Source of the DNA: an uncultured Coriobacteriaceae bacterium
GTDB lineage: Bacteria > Actinomycetota > Coriobacteriia > Coriobacteriales > Atopobiaceae
Assembly (NCBI GenBank): GCA_900551595.1
Contig: URWR01000026.1
Coordinates: 1-14,238 of the forward strand
Length of the DNA: 14,238 bases
Reading direction: 5' to 3'
The translations under genes were made by a program, and so were the position numbers. The notes under the pieces were generated by a model, which saw nothing but the letters and a program-made list of their open reading frames with translations, searched no databases and was not told the DNA's origin. This document shows positions 6,564 through 13,106 of the stretch, one piece after another; position 1 is the first letter of the stretch, and the number at the start of each line of letters is the position of its first letter.

Positions 6564-7568
6564 TTAGCAAACAACGCTCTTCTCGATGAAATCTTCTCCA
6601 AGTTCATATGCATGAGCATTTTCAAGGGTAACTTGAGCAATCTCATGAAGAGCCTCATGAGTAAAGAATGCCTGATGGCTAGTCATAACAACATTGGGGA
6701 ATGAGCACAGACGTGCCGTAATAGAATCGATTACCTGATCGGAACGGTTCTGATAAACGTTGGGGCCTTCCTCGTCGTAAACATCGAGACCTGCAGCGCC
6801 AATCTTTCCCGAAATAATGCCGCGGATAAGAGCCTCAGTATCAACCAGTCCACCGCGTCCAGTGTTAATGAAGATGACGCCATCTTTCATCTTTGCAATG
6901 GACTCATCGTTGATCATGTGATGACTTTCTTCATTTAAAAAGGCATGGAGTGAGATGAGGTCACTGCGACGATAGAGTTCGTCGTAGTCGACATATTCAT
7001 CAATTACATGCTCTTCATCAATAAGTTTTTGGTTGGGATACAGATCGCTTCCCAAAACGGTCATACCAAAACCTTTGCAGATACGGCACAGTGCTGCACC
7101 AATGCGGCCGGTACCGATAATGCCGGCTGTCTTGCCATAGAGTGTTTCTCCGACCAGGCCGGAGAGATCAAAATCGTTTTCGCGCACACGAATATATCCC
7201 TTATGGATTCGGCGGTTGGCGCACAGAGCGAGGCCCATAGCATGCTCGGCGATGGCTTCTGGAGAATAGGCAGGTACGCGTACAACCCTCATGCCAAGTG
7301 TCTTTGCAAAATCAACGTTTACCGCATCAAAGCCAGCACAACGCATGAGAATAAGGCCAATGCCAAAGCCACGGAGGATCTCAAGCGTCAATGCGGAAAT
7401 ATCAGAGTTAACAAATGCACATACTGCATCGTAACCACGAGCAAGAGATGCTGTCATGGGTGTCAGTTCGGTATCAATGTAGTCGATCTTGATAGTGGGA
7501 TAATCTGCAAGAGCTCGGTCAAAAGAAATCTGGTCATAACTTTTAGTACCGTAAAATAGAATCTTCAT
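6564..7568 (-). CDS. ldhA: D-lactate dehydrogenase (NAD-dependent D-2-hydroxyacid dehydrogenase)
   Basis: Reduces pyruvate to D-lactate with NADH, regenerating NAD+ during fermentation. The 334 residues fit the LdhA family. Numbered from the chosen start, there is a Rossmann motif GTGRIG (152-157), catalytic arginine R238 in NTGRGGLVD, D262 and E267 in LDVYDEEG, and catalytic His298 in SHQAFFTHEAL; the long DEEGPNVYQNRSDQVI-like segment is characteristic of D-lactate dehydrogenases rather than other hydroxyacid dehydrogenases. The frame is open to an ATG at 7598, but the ATG at 7568 is preferred: the protein then begins MKILFYGTKSYD, as in relatives, and a Shine-Dalgarno AAAGGAG lies 6 bases upstream. 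It consumes the product of pyruvate kinase encoded nearby. A glyoxylate or other 2-ketoacid substrate is less likely but not excluded. Confidence 0.92.
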   Translation of the reverse strand: MKILFYGTKSYDQISFDRALADYPTIKIDYIDTELTPMTASLARGYDAVCAFVNSDISALTLEILRGFGIGLILMRCAGFDAVNVDFAKTLGMRVVRVPAYSPEAIAEHAMGLALCANRRIHKGYIRVRENDFDLSGLVGETLYGKTAGIIGTGRIGAALCRICKGFGMTVLGSDLYPNQKLIDEEHVIDEYVDYDELYRRSDLISLHAFLNEESHHMINDESIAKMKDGVIFINTGRGGLVDTEALIRGIISGKIGAAGLDVYDEEGPNVYQNRSDQVIDSITARLCSFPNVVMTSHQAFFTHEALHEIAQVTLENAHAYELGEDFIEKSVVC

Positions 7569-7574
7569 GATGCG

Positions 7575-7581
7575 CTCCTTT
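7575..7581 (-). promoter_or_regulatory. Ribosome binding site fixing the start of ldhA
   Basis: Minus-strand AAAGGAG, six bases before the ATG at 7568-7566. It lies inside the longer frame that would begin at 7598, arguing against that start. Confidence 0.8.
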
Positions 7582-7592
7582 GCATTAACGCT

Positions 7593-7604
7593 CCGCATAT
7601 GCGG
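7593..7604. promoter_or_regulatory. Perfect 12-bp palindrome in the ldhA leader
   Basis: CCGCATATGCGG is exactly self-complementary and lies 24 bases upstream of the ldhA ATG, beside AT-rich TATATA (a possible minus-strand -10). It shares the CGCAT...ATGCG core with the palindrome at 5039-5048. Rex-type TTGTGAA...TTCACAA sites were looked for and not seen. Further right (7605-7740) the intergenic DNA is AT-rich, with a perfect AAGTTAACTT palindrome at 7675-7684 but no gene. Confidence 0.4.
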
Positions 7605-7764
7605 TATATAACCTGGTGAAGTTAATAATCCAGTACGTTTCCAACTTACATTGTAGCTACTTAGAACTTAAAGAAAGTTAACTTCTAGGGTAGAGCTGAT
7701 TACTAAAAACCCATATATAGATGTATTCCCAATGCAAGGATATGTTAGAAGTACCAGTTTCGGG

Positions 7765-7770
7765 TAAAAT
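7765..7770 (+). promoter_or_regulatory. Possible -10 element of the ATPase gene
   Basis: TAAAAT at 7765-7770 would start transcription near 7777, immediately before the structured leader. The -35 is weak (TTAGAA at 7745-7750 is only 14 bases away). Tentative. Confidence 0.3.
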
Positions 7771-7785
7771 TCGCCTTACACGGTA

Positions 7786-7880
7786 GGCTGTTCAGCATGG
7801 CAGCCTTGGCGAGCCCTTGCCCCTCCTGGGGGAATTACTATCGGGCGTCAATCTGCTGAACAGATACAACCCAGGAGGAG
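7786..7880 (+). promoter_or_regulatory. Candidate structured mRNA leader (riboswitch-like) of the P-type ATPase gene
   Basis: A perfect 10-bp helix pairs CTGTTCAGCA (7788-7797) with TGCTGAACAG (7854-7863). Inside it, GCCC (7813-7816) can pair with GGGC (7843-7846), enclosing the hairpin CCCC-TCCT-GGGG (7820-7831). The stretch CCTCCTGGG (7822-7830) is the exact complement of CCCAGGAGG (7870-7878), the ribosome binding site of the ATPase gene. That pairing crosses the 10-bp helix, so it would be a pseudoknot, and it competes with the C-rich hairpin. No T-run follows, so control would be at translation rather than termination. Family membership (yybP-ykoY manganese, NiCo, or new) was not established; the GGGGAGUA loop of yybP-ykoY was not seen. 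Confidence 0.6.
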
Positions 7881-7885
7881 ATTAG

Positions 7886-10579
7886 GTGAAAGAGTATTTA
7901 GCAACTAGTAAATCGGTGCTAAATGAGCTTGGCACAGATGAAGAATCTGGCTTGTCGGCTCACCAGGCTCAGCAAGAGTTGGAGAAATTCGGTCCCAATA
8001 AGCTTGACGAAGAAAAGAAAACACCGCTGTGGATTCGTTTCTTTGAGCAGATGCTTGACCCTATGGTCATCATGCTTATTGTTGCGGCCATTATCTCTGC
8101 TGTGACAGGCATGATTCAGGGTGAACCTGAGTGGGCCGATGTCATCATCATTATGGTCGTAGTTATCATTAATGCTGTTCTTGGCGTAGTACAGGAAGCT
8201 AAGAGTGAGCAGGCTCTTGAAGCGCTTCAAGAGATGAGTGCGGCCCAGTCCAAGGTTATCCGCGATGGCAAGCTTATTCACTTGCCTTCTGCAGATTTGG
8301 TCCCAGGTGACATCATCTTGCTTGAAGCAGGAGATTCAGTGCCTGCAGACTGTCGTGTTCTTGAGAGCGCCAGCATGAAGATCGAGGAGGCTGCTCTTAC
8401 AGGTGAGTCTGTGCCCGTAGAGAAGAACTCAGATCCGATTAAACTCGCTTCTGATGCAGACGATGTGCCTCTCGGCGATCGTAAGAATATGTGCTACATG
8501 GGTTCGACGGTGGTGTACGGTCGTGGTCGAGCGGTTGTTGTTGCCACTGGTATGAAAACTGAGATGGGCAAGATTGCCGACGCCCTTTCTACTGCCAAAA
8601 AAGAACTTACGCCACTTCAGATTAAGCTTGCGCAGCTTTCGCGTATTCTTACCGTCATGGTGTTGGTAATCTGCGTTGTTATTTTTGCAGTTGACTTCCT
8701 CCGCCACGGTAACGAGATGACAAGCAACCCAAGTCTTATCCTCGACACCTTTATGGTTGCGGTATCGCTGGCAGTAGCTGCTATTCCAGAGGGTTTGGTT
8801 GCTGTTGTTACCATCGTGCTTTCGATGGGTGTTACAAAGATGTCTCGCCGTCAGGCCATTATTCGTAAGCTTACGGCAGTAGAGACTCTTGGTTGCACGC
8901 AGATTATTTGCTCCGATAAGACCGGTACGCTCACTCAGAATAAGATGACAGTTGTTCGTCATGAGCTTGCGGCTCCCGAGGAGAAGTTCCTCGCAGGTAT
9001 GGCTTTGTGCTCTGACGCCAAGTGGGATGCAGAGGCAGGAGAAGCTATCGGCGAGCCTACTGAGTGCGCACTTGTCAATGATGCTGCCAAGGCCGGAATG
9101 ACAGGTCTCGAGGTTGAACATCCACGAGTTGGTGAAGCCCCCTTCGATTCTGGCCGTAAGATGATGTCGGTTATCGTTGAAGAGGCAGATGGTACATTCG
9201 AGCAATACACCAAGGGCGCTCCCGATGTTGTAATTGCCTTATGCACACATTGTTATGACGGCGATCAGATCGTTCCTATGACTGATGAGAAGCGTCAAGC
9301 AATTCTTAGCGCTAACAAGGCAATGGCCGACAATGCTCTGCGTGTTCTTGCGCTTGCAAGTCGTACCCATACGGCAATTCCTGATGACTGCCGCCCTGAA
9401 GCTCTCGAGCATGATCTTGTTTTCTGTGGCCTCTCAGGCATGATCGATCCGGTTCGTCCTGAAGTTACCCAAGCTATTGTCGAGGCAAAGCAAGCTGGTA
9501 TTCGTCCGATTATGATTACGGGCGACCATATTGATACCGCCGTTGCTATTGCTAAGGAACTCGGCATTGTCAAAGAAGCTGGGCATGCTATTACAGGTGC
9601 TCAACTTGATAAGATCTCTGATGAGGACTTTGCTGAGCAAGTTACGCAGTACAGCGTGTATGCACGTGTTCAGCCAGAGCACAAAGCTCGCATCGTTGAT
9701 GCTTGGAAAGCACGCGGCATGGTTGTTGCCATGACCGGCGACGGTGTAAATGACGCACCTTCCATTAAGCGTGCTGATATTGGTATTGGCATGGGTATTA
9801 CCGGTACCGATGTAACAAAGAATGTTGCCGACATGGTTTTGGCTGACGACAACTTTGCCACCATTATTGGTGCTGTCGAAGAAGGCCGTCGTATCTACGA
9901 CAATATCCGCAAGGTTATCCAGTTCCTTCTTTCTGCAAACATTGCTGAGGTGCTGTCGGTCTTCATAGCAACTTTGATTGGCTTTACTATTTTCCAGCCA
10001 GTTCAGCTGCTTTGGATTAACCTCATCACCGACTGCTTCCCGGCATTGGCGCTTGGCATGGAAGATGCCGAAGGCGATGTCATGAAGCGTAAGCCTCGCG
10101 CCTCTTCAGATGGTGTTTTTGCTGGTGGCATGGGCATTGATATTGTTTTCCAGGGTGTTGTTATTACGCTTCTGGTTCTCGCTTCGTTCTTTGCAGGTAT
10201 GTGGTTCCACAATGGCGGCATCAATATTGCTCAGCTGGTTGACGGTGTGCCCGATACAGAAGGCGTAACGATGGCCTTCATTACGCTTTCCATGGTCGAA
10301 ATCTTCCATTCCTTCAATATGCGTAGTCGCCGTGCTTCGCTCTTCTCAATGAAGAAGCAGAACAAATGGCTCTGGGGTGCAGCTCTTCTGGCACTCATTC
10401 TTACGGTAGTAGTTGTTGAGGTTGACCCGCTGGCCCAAGCATTTGGCTTTATGGTTGGCGACCACCAGGTGCTTAAGATTGAGGCTCTTGGCGTAGCTTT
10501 GCTGCTGGCCTTCCTTATCATTCCTATCATGGAGGTCTACAAGGCCATCATGCGTGCCGTGGAGAAAAACAAGGCTTAA
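7886..10579 (+). CDS. P2-type Ca2+-transporting ATPase (SERCA/PMCA-like)
   Basis: Cation pump of 897 residues in the cytoplasmic membrane, driven by ATP and expected to export Ca2+ (possibly Mn2+). Order: N-terminal cation-ATPase domain (1-50), M1-M2 (about 57-103), actuator domain with TGES (172-175), M3-M4 (about 252-313) with PEGLV (301-305), phosphorylated D344 in DKTGT, nucleotide domain with KGAPD (443-447), TGD (545-547), hinge TGDGVNDAP (617-625), then M5-M10 (about 676-885). The SERCA calcium ligands are conserved: E302 (E309), N685 and E688 (N768, E771), N712, T715 and D716 (N796, T799, D800), and E805 in M8 (E908). The proline after PEGL is replaced by valine. GTG start at 7886 follows AGGAGGAG (7873-7880). 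Monocistronic, behind a structured leader and ahead of a terminator. No PMCA-type C-terminal calmodulin tail. Confidence 0.95.
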   Translation: MKEYLATSKSVLNELGTDEESGLSAHQAQQELEKFGPNKLDEEKKTPLWIRFFEQMLDPMVIMLIVAAIISAVTGMIQGEPEWADVIIIMVVVIINAVLGVVQEAKSEQALEALQEMSAAQSKVIRDGKLIHLPSADLVPGDIILLEAGDSVPADCRVLESASMKIEEAALTGESVPVEKNSDPIKLASDADDVPLGDRKNMCYMGSTVVYGRGRAVVVATGMKTEMGKIADALSTAKKELTPLQIKLAQLSRILTVMVLVICVVIFAVDFLRHGNEMTSNPSLILDTFMVAVSLAVAAIPEGLVAVVTIVLSMGVTKMSRRQAIIRKLTAVETLGCTQIICSDKTGTLTQNKMTVVRHELAAPEEKFLAGMALCSDAKWDAEAGEAIGEPTECALVNDAAKAGMTGLEVEHPRVGEAPFDSGRKMMSVIVEEADGTFEQYTKGAPDVVIALCTHCYDGDQIVPMTDEKRQAILSANKAMADNALRVLALASRTHTAIPDDCRPEALEHDLVFCGLSGMIDPVRPEVTQAIVEAKQAGIRPIMITGDHIDTAVAIAKELGIVKEAGHAITGAQLDKISDEDFAEQVTQYSVYARVQPEHKARIVDAWKARGMVVAMTGDGVNDAPSIKRADIGIGMGITGTDVTKNVADMVLADDNFATIIGAVEEGRRIYDNIRKVIQFLLSANIAEVLSVFIATLIGFTIFQPVQLLWINLITDCFPALALGMEDAEGDVMKRKPRASSDGVFAGGMGIDIVFQGVVITLLVLASFFAGMWFHNGGINIAQLVDGVPDTEGVTMAFITLSMVEIFHSFNMRSRRASLFSMKKQNKWLWGAALLALILTVVVVEVDPLAQAFGFMVGDHQVLKIEALGVALLLAFLIIPIMEVYKAIMRAVEKNKA

Positions 10580-10628
10580 GGTTAGCTAGCCTAACGATTT
10601 CAAAAGACCATAAAGGTCTGTGAGTCAA

Positions 10629-10665
10629 AAAAACGGGATCTGGCATGACGCCGGATCCCGTTTTT
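10629..10665 (+). terminator. Intrinsic terminator of the ATPase gene
   Basis: A 16-bp stem (10629-10644 with 10650-10665, one G-T wobble) with loop ATGAC. The right arm ends in five T and the left arm starts with five A. Two minor hairpins precede it (GTTAG/CTAAC at 10581-10595 and AGACC/GGTCT at 10605-10619). Confidence 0.94.
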
Positions 10666-10668
10666 GCA

Positions 10669-10698
10669 TTTCAAAAAAGCGACTATCAGTCATACAAT
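10669..10698 (+). promoter_or_regulatory. Possible promoter of the zinc-ribbon gene
   Basis: TTTCAA (10669-10674) and TACAAT (10693-10698) are 18 bases apart and lie just past the ATPase terminator, about 30 bases before the ATG. The -35 is weak. Confidence 0.35.
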
Positions 10699-10729
10699 GG
10701 CGTTTAATCGCTTGTGAGGAGTCTGAAAG

Positions 10730-11695
10730 ATGAAGTGTCCGAAATGTGGCAGAGAAATACAAGGGCAAAGGAACTTCTGCCCTTATGACGGAACTCCTTT
10801 AAACCAGGAGCTTTCTCAGAACGAAGACTCTCAGAAATCAGCTCATGGCAAGGTAAGAATTGCCTTAGTTGTAATTCTCTGTCTTATCGTGGTCGTTTCT
10901 GGCATTGCCATAACTTGGTGTGTTTCTCACTCAGGCGATAGTGCTACCGATACAAGCGAGTTGGAAGAAAGAGTAGTTTCCGTTGAAATTACTGCTGATG
11001 GTTATGATCATGATACGGGTACCCCTATCCCACTCTCCATTAGCGGAACAACTAGCGATGGTGAAGATGTTTCAGAAACAGTGGGGGTTGGGCTCTCTGA
11101 TGAGATTGACCTTGCGCCTGGTTCATATGAACTAGCAATAGAGGCATCCCCACTTACGCAGTCGGGAGTGCTTTATCAGGCAGAACAAGAGTCCTACTCT
11201 TTAGAAGTTCATCCGGATGAAGAATCTTATGAAGTGGCAATCACACTTAATCCTATAAATCTCGCAGATCTTTCATCCGAGGATTTCGATGCACTTCTTG
11301 ATGAAGCAACAACCGCGGCTGGTGATTTAGGTGTAGAGGAAGAGACTATAACCTCTCTTTCGGACGCTACTTCTCAGGCGTATGAAAGCGCTGTTGAAGA
11401 GCCAGCGCCCTCTACTGATTCTGAATCAGCTTCGGGAGAAGAAACTTCAACAGATACAACTCCGGAATCCACCGAGTCGAGCTTTGTGCAAACTGCTCGA
11501 GCAGAGCTTGGAGTTCCTGATGATCCGTCTATTACCTATGAAATAGGCTCTCCATACTATTGGGAAGGCGCAGGAATAACAGTTACTCCCATCACGTTTT
11601 ATAAGGATGGTGTTGTCGTAGCTTCGGCAGATTGTACCGATGATGGATCACCAGCGACAACCATTCTGGGCTATCCAGGTCTGTTGGGTTCATAG
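10730..11695 (+). CDS. Membrane-anchored zinc-ribbon protein with extracellular domain, function unknown
   Basis: A 321-residue protein of unknown role. It begins with a short zinc-ribbon: MKCPKCG (C3, C6) and FCPYDG (C17), with aspartate D20 where the fourth cysteine usually stands. A charged linker leads to one transmembrane helix (about 43-63), with positive K41/R43 on its inner side and acidic residues after it, so the ribbon is cytoplasmic and the rest outside. Outside lies a beta-rich acidic domain (about 82-175), an acidic helix-prone stretch (176-224), a Ser/Thr/Glu/Pro linker (224-252) and a C-terminal segment (253-321) ending in ITFYKDGVVVASADCTDDG. ATG at 10730 follows GAGGAG (10716-10721). 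No hairpin separates it from rsgA 75 bases on, so read-through is possible. Zinc-ribbon plus single-helix proteins are common in Gram-positives, often uncharacterised. Confidence 0.8.
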   Translation: MKCPKCGREIQGQRNFCPYDGTPLNQELSQNEDSQKSAHGKVRIALVVILCLIVVVSGIAITWCVSHSGDSATDTSELEERVVSVEITADGYDHDTGTPIPLSISGTTSDGEDVSETVGVGLSDEIDLAPGSYELAIEASPLTQSGVLYQAEQESYSLEVHPDEESYEVAITLNPINLADLSSEDFDALLDEATTAAGDLGVEEETITSLSDATSQAYESAVEEPAPSTDSESASGEETSTDTTPESTESSFVQTARAELGVPDDPSITYEIGSPYYWEGAGITVTPITFYKDGVVVASADCTDDGSPATTILGYPGLLGS

Positions 11696-11770
11696 CGAAT
11701 AATCTGCTGATAAACACCTCTTTTTGATAGTCTAAAAGCATGAGTTCGAAATGCTGCCGAAGGGAATCAT

Positions 11771-12994
11771 GTGGGCAAGCGAGCCGCACAAAAAAGAGAT
11801 CTAAGACGAGCGCGTAAAAAGCGACAACATGTTCACGATACTTCTGAGCAGCGTGGGACAGCTGAGTTGCCTGAACTTTCTTCACTTGATGAAGTTCCCT
11901 CGTTTTCAGAGCTTTCATATAGTGCACGACAAGCAGAAGCATTTGAAAAAATATGTGAACAAGGTGAAGCGTTGGGAACACCTCGTGAAGAGTTAGTCAT
12001 CGGCTGTGTGGTGCGACTTGATAGAGGGTTCCCGGCAGTACTCAGCAAAACAAGTCTTTTTCGAGCCGAATTTGCCACCCGTCTTACAAAGGCTGGCCTA
12101 GATGCTGGTATACCGGCGCGTGCTGCGGTGGGAGATTGGGTGTGCGCACGTCTTCCGCATGGGCATGATATGGGTCTTATCGAGGGCATTCTGCCTCGTG
12201 AAAACGATATTGCTCGTTGGAGAGGGTCATCAAGAGGAGAGCGACAGACGCTTGCTGCCAACATAGATATCGTTTTGGTTGTGCAGCAATTGAGCGATCG
12301 TCCAGTTTCGTGTAATAGGATTGCTCGTTCTGCTGTAGTTGCTGCAGATTGTGGAGCGCGCTTTGCTCTTATATTGACAAAAGTGGATCGAGCTACGAGC
12401 CAAAGTCTTAGTCGAGACATTTCGTGTATACGTGAAGTATTAGAAGATACCTGCCCTCTTGTTCTGACGGCTGATCCGCAAAAGCCAAACGCCGAGCAGG
12501 CGCAAAAAGCAGCCAGCAAGCTTGGTTTGCCGTGGGGATTGGAAGAGGTTCGTGCTCTTGTACCGGCTGGGACAGTAGGAATTGTTCTGGGGGAGTCTGG
12601 TGCGGGGAAATCATCGCTGCTCAATCGGCTTTTGGGTAGAGAGACACTTGCAACCGGGACAGTGCGCACTTCCGATGACTCAGGCCGTCATACTACTGTG
12701 GCTCGACGTATGGTTTCTCTGCCTCATGCAGGAATTATTGTTGATGAACCCGGTTTGAGAAGTCTTCCTCTCGTAGGCCATGAGCGGGGACTTGAACTGG
12801 TCTTTCCGGAGATTGCCGAGGCGGCATCGAATTGCCGTTTTCGCGATTGTACTCATACGCATGAGCCGGGCTGTGTGGTTAGAAAACTTGTTGATGAGGG
12901 TGTGTTACCACAATCTCGTCTTGAGGTGTACTTGGCACTTGCCCACGAGATGCGTGCATCAGCAGATTCTCTCGATCCGGATATTGTGCTCTAG
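11771..12994 (+). CDS. rsgA: Ribosome small-subunit-dependent GTPase A (RsgA)
   Basis: Circularly permuted GTPase that helps late maturation of the 30S ribosomal subunit. The permuted order is visible: OB-fold (about 75-140), G4 TKVD (203-206), then G1/P-loop GESGAGKSS (274-282), G2 threonine in RHTT (306-309) and G3 DEPGLR (325-330), followed by the C-terminal zinc knuckle C355, C360, H362, C368 in CRFRDCTHTHEPGC. At 407 residues it is longer than typical RsgA (about 290-350). The extra length is a basic, lysine/arginine-rich N-terminus (1-20) and an acidic linker before the OB-fold, which could contact rRNA. The start is GTG at 11771 after GAAGGGA (11759-11765); the ATG two bases earlier is out of frame. 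Convergent with the DUF2252 gene. Confidence 0.95.
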   Translation: MGKRAAQKRDLRRARKKRQHVHDTSEQRGTAELPELSSLDEVPSFSELSYSARQAEAFEKICEQGEALGTPREELVIGCVVRLDRGFPAVLSKTSLFRAEFATRLTKAGLDAGIPARAAVGDWVCARLPHGHDMGLIEGILPRENDIARWRGSSRGERQTLAANIDIVLVVQQLSDRPVSCNRIARSAVVAADCGARFALILTKVDRATSQSLSRDISCIREVLEDTCPLVLTADPQKPNAEQAQKAASKLGLPWGLEEVRALVPAGTVGIVLGESGAGKSSLLNRLLGRETLATGTVRTSDDSGRHTTVARRMVSLPHAGIIVDEPGLRSLPLVGHERGLELVFPEIAEAASNCRFRDCTHTHEPGCVVRKLVDEGVLPQSRLEVYLALAHEMRASADSLDPDIVL

Positions 12995-13106
12995 GTATTT
13001 TTTAGGTTTAGCTTTTAAGCATGCTCGTTTCTACAACGTTATGCCGTGATTTCTCGCCTTGGTGACAGAGGGTCTCACGGAGATGCACCTCAAGACTCCT
13101 GGTTGT

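Noticed and set aside
7618..7685. Inverted pair GAAGTTAA / TTAACTTC in the ldhA-ATPase intergenic region
   Set aside because: Eight-base AT-rich arms 52 bp apart are within chance expectation, and no promoter could be placed relative to them.
7742..7786. 14-codon possible leader peptide (MLEVPVSGKIRLTR) before the ATPase leader structure
   Set aside because: The only purine-rich site, AAGGA, is one base from the ATG, and the frame overlaps the candidate -10 element, so it is probably not transcribed as a translated unit.
8429..9205. 258-residue minus-strand open frame inside the ATPase gene
   Set aside because: Antisense shadow of the conserved phosphorylation and nucleotide domains; no recognisable domain.
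13044..13080. Hairpin CCGTGA...TCACGG between rsgA and DUF2252
   Set aside because: Only six base pairs with a 25-base loop and no T-run on either side; not convincing as a terminator.
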